A DNA stretch of 64,000 nucleotides from Kingdonia uniflora. Its lineage: Eukaryota > Streptophyta > Magnoliopsida > Ranunculales > Circaeasteraceae. The position numbers and the translations under genes were made by a program. The DNA lies in NCBI GenBank assembly GCA_014058105.1, contig JACGCM010001747.1, positions 1,922,001 through 1,986,000 on the forward strand. Direction: 5' to 3'. How positions within the stretch are numbered: position 1 is the first letter of the stretch; each line of letters begins with the position of its first letter. Shown here piece after piece: positions 1 to 9,874 of this stretch. Below the pieces are notes generated by a model that saw only the letters and a list, made by a program, of their open reading frames with translations, had not been told where the DNA came from and made no database searches.

Positions 1-402
1 GTTACAGATCAACAAGTATCAAGGCGTTACAAAAGACCTCATAAAGACTCACCAAATACGGACGACCAAATCGTACATCATCAATGTAACCAACGGTTAT
101 ATTATAAGACCTATAAAAAGAGACCTGGAGATCAGAATCGAGGTAGCTATTATCACTTACAGAACTCTTAGAGAAAGTCATCCCTATCAAAACTCAGATA
201 TTCAATCTCTTTCTCTTTATAATAGCTAACATCTTTATAAACACCATTCTTTCAGAAATCCTCATGAGAGGTCGTAGTTTTTAACCCATTCAAGGGTTTT
301 CCACGCTAGAACTTGTGTTAATTGCTTCCAGTTCCTAGCTAATATTCATATTTCAAGGGTGTAAGGCACTATCTTCGTCCAATACGAAAATAAACTATTA
401 CA
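1..402 (+). repeat. Element A 5' LTR (3' part only)
   Basis: Matches 14297-14698 base for base in length. Ends in TTACA directly before the PBS. Contains a TATA-like box at 112-119 and the conserved hairpin at 273-305. About 271 bases of its 5' end are outside the window. Confidence 0.95.
112..119 (+). promoter_or_regulatory. TATA box of element A 5' LTR
   Basis: TATAAAAA in the LTR; the same box is kept in the 3' LTR at 14408-14415. Its place, about 290 bases before the LTR end, fits the U3/R border of a plant LTR. Activity is inferred from position only. Confidence 0.6.
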
Positions 403-404
403 TT

Positions 405-422
405 TGGCGTCGTCTGTGGGAA
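405..422 (+). other. Primer binding site, element A
   Basis: TGGCGTCGTCTGTGGGAA starts two bases after the LTR end. It differs at one base from the TGGCGCCGTCTGTGGGAA of elements C and F. Its complement would be the 3' end of a tRNA ending GACGGCGCCA; a tRNA-Lys-like primer is my recollection, not checked. Confidence 0.8.
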
Positions 423-478
423 CCGAAGCATACACTCAGCGTTCTCCGATCCAGTTTTTCATATTCATTTTTTGGTGG

Positions 479-1626
479 ATGGCAAATCTAGACGCTAACG
501 TCCTGCCTGACGCTGCTGAGGGAGTGACGGACTTACAAAATACCGTGCAAGCAAAAACCGAGCGATGAATAGAACTTGAGAAGCAGCTCGCCAACATGCA
601 GAGCACGATCAGAGCACTTCAAGATAAATTAACAGCAAATCCAAGACCGAGGAACGCTCTGCCTGCAACCTCGAGGATATCAGTCCATGATCGCTTGGGA
701 AATCGAGGCAAAAATCTAGCGCTTCCACAAATTCTGCAAGAACCAGTTCTACCTCAGAGTCATGTCAATCTACCATTACCCGCTGGGGCGATAATAAATC
801 TTTAACAACAAGAGGAACAAAATAGAGAAAAACCTTGAGTTTCAGTCTATGACCGCATGGGATAAGAAATAGGAGAGCATAACCAACCAGGAGGACAAGT
901 AACAAGATGAGCTGTCACGTCTCGACAACATCTCATTCCGGAACAGGTGGACAAACGCATCAAGGAGCTGTTAGACACTCAAATACTCACTGAAAGAAAC
1001 AGTTATACTAAATTACAGAAGAGCCCGCTCGCACAAGAGTTGCTGGACGAGGAAGTACCCACCAGTTTTCATACTCCGAAGATTCAGAAATACAAGGGGA
1101 GAGATCCTGTGAAGCACATCCAAGAATTTTAGGATTTTCGGGGCTGCATTCGACATCCAATCACATCCTCTGCCATCTCTTCCCGACTAGTTTAAAAGGC
1201 GAACCTCTACGATGGTTTCACACACTCAGTGAAGGATCTATCTTTACTTTCGAACAACTTCGCAAACTGTTTGTCAAAAACTATTTGCACAATAAAGACA
1301 AGGAGGATAGTCTTTACTCTTTGTTCAGCCTCAAGCAGACACCAGATGAAAAATTAAAGACATTTACCAGGAAATTTTTTGGACTAGCTCGAAAAATTGC
1401 CAACCTCGATAAGAAAATCACAATCTCCGCTTTCGCCAATGCTCTACTCGTGGATGGACGAGTCAAGGATCACCTGGCTCTCAACAAGCCACTGATGTTG
1501 GAGGATATAATTGAGAAGGTCAGCAACTTTATTGACCTCGAGCGACTGACAACTGAGAAACCAAAAACTCAACGCATCACTCTATCCACCAAAGATCATC
1601 CCGAAGAAGCGATTCAAGTCCTATGA
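479..1626 (+). pseudogene. gag: Element A gag, broken
   Basis: The capsid precursor. ATG at 479 opens a frame interrupted by TGA at 566, TAA at 803 and TAG at 1130; a frameshift between 1132 and 1285 moves the rest to another frame ending at 1626. The N-terminal part has a short heptad-rich helix (EKQLANMQSTIRALQDKL). The middle has HVDKRIKELL-like and FHTPKIQKYKGRDPVKHIQEF-like segments, the start of the Retrotrans_gag fold, which continues with SLYSLFSLKQTPDEKLKTF and a DGRVKDHLAL stretch. All are shared with gag of B and C (24033-24720). No zinc knuckle is evident. It cannot make full-length Gag. Confidence 0.85.
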
Positions 1627-1957
1627 CGATCGAGCACGCCAAGGACGAAAGAAGCCAATTTCGTGCATACCACAATTAACAACTACTCTTGCGGACTTAT
1701 ACCCGCTGATACAAAAAGATGAATTCTTCATAAATGCCAATACTCTTCTGCCCATACCAGGAAAGCCATAATGTATTCACCACCAGATTCAACATCATGA
1801 CACGGAGCAGTGTTTCGCACTGATATTTCTTCTCCAAAGTATATTTGCACAAGGTTGAATACTTGAGTATATTGTTGACATCGAAAGTTATAAGGATGGC
1901 AGCTACAAGACTGACGCCAAGATCGTTCAAGTTGACGAAACAAATGTAGAAAAACAC

Positions 1958-2473
1958 TTGTACTTCATCGAGACTCAGAAAATCAACAACTCCAACAGAT
2001 CCAACCGTAGGCACGTCGGACAATGCCATGATCTGACAATGGCAGACAAAGAAGCTTGCTTGTTGCCAAAATCCAGCAGTCGGCGAGCTGGGATTTCTTT
2101 CGAAGACTGTGACGTTCGTCGCGCCAACTTTCCACACCACGATGCTCTCGTTATCATGTTAAAGATGAAGAACATAGTTCTACATACGATGATGGTTGAT
2201 ACCGGCAACAACATCAAACTAATTTTCCAGAGCACAATCGACCAAATGGGCTTATCAGACAAGGTTGAACCGAGTGACATCAATGTCTCTGGATTCAACG
2301 GCTCTATGGAAGAGGGCGTGGGGAAAATCACACTTCCCATCACAGCCGGGTCAGTCACACTTGACATAGTTTTCTACGTCATCAAGGCCAAATCCCGTTA
2401 CCTGGGCATCATGGGACGACCATGGTTGCATAACATGAAAGCTATTCCCTCCACATATCATCAGGCATTATGA
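1958..2473 (+). pseudogene. Element A protease domain (start of pol)
   Basis: Aspartic protease of the retrotransposon polyprotein. The active-site motif is MVDTGNNIKLIF (DTG at about residue 88 of this open stretch), followed by YLGIMGRPWLH, the usual flap-distal G-R-W-L block. The frame ends at TGA 2471-2473, where element C has CGA in the same context, so this stop is a C-to-T change. The next open stretch (from 2618) keeps the same frame, showing one original pol reading frame. About 330 bases upstream (1627-1957) are the decayed gag-PR linker. Confidence 0.88.
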
Positions 2474-2617
2474 TTCGATTGGAAAGGAGGGATCTATGAA
2501 ATCAAAGGAAGCCAGAAATTGGCTCAAGCTTGCGATAATACTATTTCCATTAAAACTAAGCCTGCTACAACAACTCCTGCATAACAATTACAGCAGTCAA
2601 TTCCAGCAGAGCCTCAG

Positions 2618-3613
2618 TTGTCAAGCATCGAACCAACAGAGTACGTCGAGATCAGTGGCACACACAGAGGAACTCAAATTAGAACTCTCTTAAGCACGGA
2701 GGAACGCTCGAATCTCATACAGTTCCTCACAGAGAACAGTGACGTCTTTGCGTGGACGTTTCATGAAATGTCAAGGATCGATCCAGCTATAGCATGCCAC
2801 AAGATAAGGTTAAAAGATAAAGCAGAACCGGTCAAACAAAAGCAACGAACTCTAGTACCAAAACTACGAGACAAAGTGAATAAAGAGATCGAAAAATTAA
2901 TTAAGGTCAGTTTTATTCGCAAAGCTATTTACCCGGATTGGATCTCGAACATTGTCGCAGTCCCAAATATGAAGGGCAAAATCAGAGTCTGTGTTGATTT
3001 CACGGATCTCAATAAGCATACTCTGAAAGATTGCTTTTCACTTCCAATCATCAATCATCTGCTCGATTCTACAGCAGGGCACGAACTCCTCTCAATGATG
3101 GACGCTGCATTAGGATATATTCATATACCACTTCTTCCTAAAGATCAAGATAAGATTGCGTTCATCACTGAACAAGGTCTATATTGCTATAAAGACATGC
3201 CTTTCGACCTGAAAAATGCCGGTGCCACCTATCAGAGATTGATGAAACAAATGTTTAAATACCAACTCGGTAAAACAATGGAGGTCTACATTGACGATAT
3301 GCACTGCAAAAGTCTCAAGAAAGAGGACCATCTATCAGATTTACGAGCAACTTTCAAGATTTTGTGATTTTACAAGATGCGTTTAAATCTTGAGAAATGC
3401 CAGTTTGGTGTGCAATCTGGAAAGTTTTTGGGCCATTTAATAAGCAAAAGAGGCAGTGAAGCTGATCTGTCAAACATACGAGCTCTCTTAGCTATGCCTT
3501 CACCAAATACAAAGAAGGACGTTCATAAACTAGTTGGGAAGATTGCAGCACTCAACAAATTTGTATCCAAATCATCAGACAGATCTCGACCTCTATTCAA
3601 TCTGTTAAGATAG
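2618..3613 (+). pseudogene. Element A reverse transcriptase
   Basis: Copies the element RNA into DNA. Visible blocks: WISNIVAVPNMKGKIRVCVD (fingers), SMMDAALGYIHIPL (the SMMDA..GY catalytic block), DMPFDLKNAGATYQRLM and the core VYIDDM with both catalytic aspartates. After TGA 3365-3367 the thumb/connection continues in the same frame with LNLEKCQFGVQSGKFLGHLI to TAG 3611. The upstream region 2640-2900 holds the usual FAWTFHEMSRIDPAIACHKI linker. Catalytic residues are intact; only nonsense mutations break it. Confidence 0.93.
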
Positions 3614-3673
3614 GGTACATCACGAGGTAAATCGTAAAAAAATCCAGAGATCGAATAAACAGACCAATACGAA

Positions 3674-4150
3674 GTGGCTTTCCTCGAACTCAAACATTAT
3701 TTGGGCAAACCACCAGTTATGAGCACACCAGCAGATGGAGAAGAACTTACAATATACTTAGCTATCATGGATACATCTCTCAGCTCCGTTCTTCTCCGAA
3801 TCGAAGAAAAGACTGAGAAACCAGTCTATTTTATCAGTAAAACTCTGACTCCCGCTGAAATGAGATACACAAAAATTGAGAAGCTTCTTCTCGCTCTCGT
3901 TTATACATCCCATAAATTAAAGAAATATTTCCAAGCTCATATTATTCGTGTTTTGATGAACTATCCCCTCTGCGAAATCTTATCCAAGCACAAAAAATCT
4001 CGACGTATTCAACAATGGTCAGTAACACTTGGGGAGCACGATATACATTACGAACCACGTCATTCCAAAAAAAATCAAGCTGTAGCAGATTTTATAGCAG
4101 ACTTTCCAGTAGAGGATCCTGATTGGGAAGAATATTTTATTGGTCAAAAA
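3674..4150 (+). pseudogene. Element A RNase H (first, retroviral-type)
   Basis: Canonical Ty3/gypsy RNase H following RT in the same frame. Seen are LAIMDTSLSSVLL (first Asp), KPVYFISKTLTPAEMRYTKI and EKLLLALVYTSHKLKKYF, then VLMNYPLCEILSKHKKSRRI and ADFIADFPVEDPDWEEYF. It runs without a stop into the second RNase H. In Tat elements this first domain is commonly less conserved at its active site than the second; the same weakening is visible here. Confidence 0.85.
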
Positions 4151-4204
4151 GATGAATCGCTCACGGACCAGTCAGAAGATAAATCAGATTGGATAACAAA
4201 GAAA

Positions 4205-4510
4205 GGTTGGCAACTTTTGACCGACGGCTCCGTCGGGCCAGCCAGATCAGGAATTGGAATTGTCTTTATTACTCCTTCCAATGATCGGCTCAAAAAATCC
4301 ATTCGCCTCAATTTTGAAGTATCCAATAATGAGGCAGAATATGAGGCATTAATTCATGGCTTGAACATGGTACTCACACTGGGTGTATCAGAGCTCTCTG
4401 TCTACACAGATTCGTTACTAATCGTCAACAATTACACAGGCGTATATCAAACCAATGGGAGAATGGTCGACTATGCTGCTGCAATGGTCGAACGAATGAA
4501 CAAATTTTAG
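4205..4510 (+). pseudogene. Element A second RNase H (aRNH)
   Basis: Archaeal/plant-type RNase H that marks the Tat lineage. The three acidic sites are readable: LLTDGSVGPARSGIGIVF (Asp), NNEAEYEALIHGL (Glu) and LSVYTDSLLIVNNY (Asp), followed by GRMVDYAAAMVERMNKF. It shares the open frame of the first RNase H (3674) and ends at TAG 4508. The next 370 bases to IN stay in the same frame but carry further stops near 4685, 4808 and 4871. Confidence 0.9.
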
Positions 4511-4885
4511 ACAATTTCTTTAGAGCATTTCCCAAGGGGGGAAAATAGATATTCAGATGCACTCGCTTACCTTGCTGGAGTCCTTGGGTCAGAAGCTCGT
4601 TACTTAAAAATTAACGTCATTTCTAACCCCAGCATTAACGCCATCATGTCCAGCACCATTAATACTGGAGGCATCGAGGAGATCTAAGATGATTGGAGAC
4701 AACCTTTCATTATATACATTGGACTTCAAAATAAATTCGACGGTCTACTTCCTGAGGATTCTGCAGAGCGGCAGAGATTAATTGACAATGCTCGAAGATA
4801 CATTGTTTAAGACAATCTCCTATACAAAATTTTGGTCACTGGTCCATACCTTCTTTGTCTATATGACAAATAAGCACAACAATTC

Positions 4886-5890
4886 TTGCACGATCTACAC
4901 GAAGGTACGTGCGGATCCCATACAGCAGGACAATCTCTTACAAACAGAGCTTTAACTCAAGGAATGTTTTGGCCTAAGATGAAAGCACAGGAAATCAAAT
5001 ATGCTCATAAGTATGATGCTTGTCAGCAGCATGGGCCTAAAATACGAGCTCCAACACTCAAGCTGCACTCGAGCCATGTCACTTGGCCATTCAGACGATG
5101 GGCTCTCGATCTCGTAGGAGAGTTTCCTACAGCACCAGGAAAACAAAAACATTTGTTGGTCGCTACAAATTACTTTACTAAATGGGTAGAAGCAGTCCCG
5201 CTGTGCCGAACCCGAAAAGAATCTGGGATAACATTATTATCCGATTCGGCAGACCACACATCATCAGAATTGATACTGGACCACAGTTCATTGGCTCCAA
5301 AATCGTCGCATTACTCAATGAGTACAACATCATTCATTCCCCATCCAATCCTTATTATCCACAAGGAAACGGACAAGCTGAGATTACTAATCAAACTATT
5401 GTGGATGGCATCAAGATGCGTTTAGACAACAAAAAGGTGAACTGGGTGAACGAGTTACCACATGTACTTAGGGCCTACCGAACAACTCCCAGAACAACAA
5501 CAGGCTGTACTCCATTTTTACTGGCCTACGGGACTGAAGCCATCATTCCAACTCAATATCATCATCAAATACGTGATCACGAGATGACAAATGAAGAAAA
5601 CGAATTTCAGATCGCATGCAATCTGAATTTGATTGATGAAACACGTGACAAAGCCATTGTTAATCTGGGAAGATATCATCTTGCTTTATCCCGATCCTAT
5701 AACAAACGCGTTCGACACAAAGAATTCAAAGTTAAAGACCTCGTTCTCAGATAAATCCAACAACATCGCAAAGCACCCAATTCTAGAAAGTTAGCAGACA
5801 ATTGGGAAAGTCCTTTTATCGTAATTGGCACAAGTAGTTTAGGATCCTACTATCTCAGTACATATAAAGGTGTACCTATACCTAATCCGT
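4886..5890 (+). pseudogene. Element A integrase, frameshifted
   Basis: Inserts the cDNA into the host chromosome. N-terminal zinc domain: LHEGTCGSH gives the two His; the first Cys is lost (KYDACQ where C has KCDGCQ). Catalytic core: WALDLVGEF (D), RIDTGPQFIG (D; usually DNGPQF) and GNGQAEITNQ (E) are present. A short deletion near 5215, after LCRTRKE, shifts the frame, so the core is split between the open stretches 4886-5425 and 5182-5754. TAA at 5752 precedes a C-terminal tail with KLADNWESPFIV and PIPNP. The element's pol ends near 5890. Confidence 0.9.
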
Positions 5891-5989
5891 GAAATACCCA
5901 TCATGTTGTAATATCCGATATTATTTAATAAAGTACTTTTTCATCATCATCTTGCAAGTCTCCTCAATTCAAGCATTTCTACCTATTTC

Positions 5990-7160
5990 CATCTCTACCG
6001 GAAACTTACTTCAACATAGTTATTCAAATATACACGTAATCCGAGGGTCGCTTATTGAGTCAATCAATTCGATCTGGCAGAGACGCACTATACAACTATT
6101 CAATATTCAAGATATCTTATGACAGTCGCTTATTGATACGCTCAATTAGACTTGTGACTGAGACCTACAACATAACTATTCAAATATACACGCTCTCTGA
6201 GGGTTACTTATTGAGTCAATCAATTCGATCTGGAAGAGATGCACTATACAGGTATTCAATATTCAAGATATCTCATGACAGTCGCTTATTGATACACTCA
6301 ATTCGACTTGTGACTGAGACCTACAACATAACTATTCAAGCATACACGCTCTTTAAGTGTTGCTTATTGAGTCAATCAATTTAATCTGGCAGGGACGCAC
6401 TATACAGCTATTCAATATTTAAGATATCTCATGACATTCGCTTATTGATACGCTCAATTCGACTTGTGACTGAGACCTACAACATAGTTATTCAAGCATA
6501 CACGCTCTCCGAGGGTCGCTTATTGAGTCAATCAATTTGATCTGGCAGAGACGCACTATACAGCTATTCAATATTTAAGATATCTCATAACAGTCGTTTA
6601 TTGATACGCTCAATTTGACCTATGACTGAGAATTACAACATAGCTATTCAACTATACACGCTCTCCGAGGGTCGCTTATTAAGTTAATCAATTCGATCTG
6701 GCAGAGACGCACTATACAGCTATTCAATATTCAAGATATTTCATTACGGTCGCTTATTGATACGCTCAATTCGACCTGTGACTGAGACCTACAACATAGC
6801 TATTCAAATATACATGTTCTCCAAGGGTCACTTATTGAGTCAATCAATTCGATCTGGCTGAGATGCACTATATAACTATTCAATATTTAAGACATCTCAT
6901 TACCGTCACTTATTGATATGCTCAATTCGACCAGTAACTGAGACCTGCAACATAGCTCTTCCAGTATACACGCTCTCCAGAGGGTCGCTTATTGAGTCAA
7001 ACATTTCAGCCTGGCCGAGACACGCTATACAGCTATTTAACATTCAATGCATCTATTTACGGTTGCTTATTGACTTGTTCAATTCGACCTATACAAAAGA
7101 GAATACAACATCGCTGCAATCATATATCTCTACATGGTCGTTTATTGGTTCACCCAATTC
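5990..7160 (+). repeat. 156-bp tandem array in element A 3' UTR (dimeric 78-bp units)
   Basis: The word TTGAGTCAATCAA starts at 6055, 6211, 6367, 6523, 6679 (one variant), 6835 and 6992: spacing 156, 156, 156, 156, 156, 157. Within each monomer a second start CGCTTATTGA lies 78 bases after the first, and the halves still align, so the unit is a diverged dimer of 78 bp. The array fades at both ends (5960-6050 and 7064-7160). Short open frames inside it are repeat artefacts. Confidence 0.95.
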
Positions 7161-7260
7161 GGCCATACATAGGGATAATAAAGCAAAACATTTTTTTACT
7201 CAACGTTTGTCATTTTTTCTACAGCAAAGACATATTTACACTCTGTCTGATTACAATTAA

Positions 7261-9841
7261 CTATTCTTCACTCTTCGGGCATACAACATTCAAACTTTCC
7301 CCAGGCCCAGACGAAGGAAATGCAGGGAAAGGTATAGCCGCATCAACTATAGTAGAAGACGCATTCAGCAGTTCCATAACTCTCAGCATAAGATTATCTA
7401 TATAAGATAACCGCGCTAGCTGCATATCATACTTCATGCCGTGTTCAGTTGAAGCAACCAAGATAGAATCACGCTTTTATCGTAAATTCTTTACATCAGC
7501 ATGCAATATAGGCATAGTGCGCAATGTAACATTATCCGCAATCAACAGCGTAGCTTCATAAAACTCAGCCTTCACCTTGTTTAGCTCATTGTCAAGATCC
7601 TTGCATTGATCTGCCAAAAACTTTTTATCCTGTAGCAACGAATCCCTATATTGCTTCGTTATCTGTACACTACGCTCCATCTCCTGCTTTAGATATTGCA
7701 ACTTCTCACATAACCCCTGACAATACTCGTTATCGCCTTCAGATGCACCCACCAACCTTTGTAACTCCTTACACTTTAGATCAAGCTCCTCATAAACCAC
7801 ATTACCATCCAGACACTCCATTTCCAAGGCTTTCTTTTCTCGCTCTAGATCGGCGATCTGTGTGTGATACTGATTGATGGTTTCGTTCAGCTCCTGATCT
7901 ATCTTTGTACATGCTTCTTGGTGAGTTCTGGCTTGGTCACTTTTTCTCTGACAAGAATCTCGAGCCTCACGCAAATTCCAGCTCAGCTTTTTCAGACGAT
8001 CTCGCATATTTCAAAGTTCAGCATCTTGCTTCTTTAACAGATTAGCTTTATCTGTTACTGCCCATTTATGATACAACATATCAATCTTCTATTTTTCAAT
8101 TAAACTTGACAGATCGAGCACTTATTGGTTCGCAGTCATGGTTTCCAATTTTTTCTTCTTTAAAGAATCTTTCCACAGTTCGGTTTCATTATTAGCAGCC
8201 TGTATCTCTGTATCCTTACATAACAACTCTACAGTCACAACATTTAGCCAACTCTGTGCATCTAACATATCCGCCTCAAGCTTCGAGTTCAAACAGGTCG
8301 TAGCTTCAACTGCCAACAAACACTGCTACAATTTTGTAGTCTGTTCATTATTTGATACGGATAAAGCAGACAGTTCGTTCTGGTTATTGTCTCCAGCCTA
8401 GAAAACACAGATGAAAAATGGCATACATCTATCAACAGATATTCATACAAGTAAGACATATCATTCAAGAAACATTTATTAAGATATGGTTTTATTTCTA
8501 CAACTACATACACAGATCAACTACATTATGCAAAACACAATTATATACCACAGTTCGGTTGCCTTATGGTGGAGCCCTACTACTACTCACATCTACTTGC
8601 AGAGGTTCATCAATGATTAAGACATCTTGATGACGAGCCTTATGCCGTTTGTGAGGTAATAGATCCTCAACCTCCTCCTCCTCAGACTCATTAGCTCGCG
8701 GTGTCGAGGTTGAAGCTCCCCCACCCTCTTTACCTTTTTGCAAACCACATATTTTCGACCTTATCATTCTCTACTTTAATATCTTTGCCACAGCTCGAGA
8801 TATAGCGTCTAAATTCATTTTCTATTCTCGCGAGCTCGCCCCCATAAAATACGATCACATCGGCCATCTGACATTCGTGATCTTCTTTACCAGAACGTTT
8901 TCCCCGCTTTAGAGTAAGATACCTCTTCAAATGCGATTGGGACACTTGCAGACGTTTCTGCGTATTTAGTAAACGCACTTCTAACAACTTCACTCTCTTC
9001 TCCGAACTCTGCAACAACTTATTACACTCCACCTTTTGCCTCTCCAGACATGCATTATGATCCTTACATCGCTTCAGTTCGTCCTAAGCATGCTTCAGAT
9101 CATTTTCTAATTGTGCCTGGACCCTTCTATCTTCCTTCTTTATATTGAAGAAAAGGATCCTCGCCATTCTTCACCCCTACAAAAGTTAAGCTCATCAGGC
9201 AATGAACCTACACCACCCCATATGATGGATACACCAGCCCGAGCTAAACATCTTTTTGCCTCTATACTATGACGATTACGCGCTTTTTACGTTAAGAATT
9301 TCACCCGAGCTGGATCTGGCATTACACCTCTCTCAGATAACAATTCTAAATAGGCCTCCTTCAACCCCCGCTCACTATCAACTTTGGCCTCAAAGTAAAG
9401 TGTCAAAGACATTAACGACCTCTGACACTTTAACGTATCACTCTCATCTACGAACTGCTTATCCTTAAGGAATTCTCGGAATAAGACAAACCTATCGCTC
9501 TCTTTCCGCAAAACCTCATCCCTCTCAATTTTTATCTTCCCATATCTACATTGAAGCTCGAATAACTCCTTAAAGGTGTTGTCAAAATTAGACTTATGAA
9601 GACGTCTCTCATATTCAAGTTTATTGTATACCTGTTGAGTGCGATTGATGGAATCCCTTGTTCGACTCAAGGCCTTCTCCATCTCGCTCATTTTCCCCCT
9701 CAAACGAACTACCTCCAACATGCAAATTATACATTCACCATCAAAACAATATATATCAACAGCAACCGCAAAAAATTCATGTTTCAGCAAAAATTGTTCT
9801 ATCATCGATACAAAGGAAAAATTCGACCAGACAAGTCTCAA
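7261..9841 (-). pseudogene. Element A antisense gene 2 (coiled coil)
   Basis: Reads against pol, right to left, as several open stretches split by stops and probable introns (9841-9287, 9032-8564, 8319-8122, 8007-7477, 7461-7261). Long stretches are rich in K, E, L, Q with heptad spacing, for example DLEREKKALEMECLDG, so a coiled-coil protein is predicted. Two blocks recur in element C: LTLYFEAKVDSERGLKEAYL (about 9390) and YGGELARIENEFRRYI (about 8840). After the stop at 9287 the C-like RHSIEAKR...RAGVS block still follows, so that stop is a lesion. No known function. Confidence 0.6.
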
Positions 9842-9874
9842 AACTATGTTACAGCTATATAATCAAGAATTAGC

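Noticed and set aside
2..190. Minus-strand frame in the LTR of A (repeated at 14298-14486)
   Set aside because: Non-coding LTR; kept in both copies only because the LTRs are duplicates.
403..422. PBS strings as possible tRNA genes
   Set aside because: Only the 18 bases complementary to a tRNA 3' end are present, without any tRNA fold.
1697..2367. Minus-strand frames opposite the protease of A
   Set aside because: Shadows of the pol frame; no motif of their own.
5990..7160. Regular repeats that could suggest a CRISPR array
   Set aside because: The units are head-to-tail without unique spacers, inside a plant retrotransposon 3' UTR; the same holds for 33785-34130, 39655-40735, 45060-45311 and 51130-52000.
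6055..7405. Open frames across the 156-bp array
   Set aside because: Repeating peptide is a by-product of a monomer length divisible by three; it does not occur elsewhere and lacks a start context.
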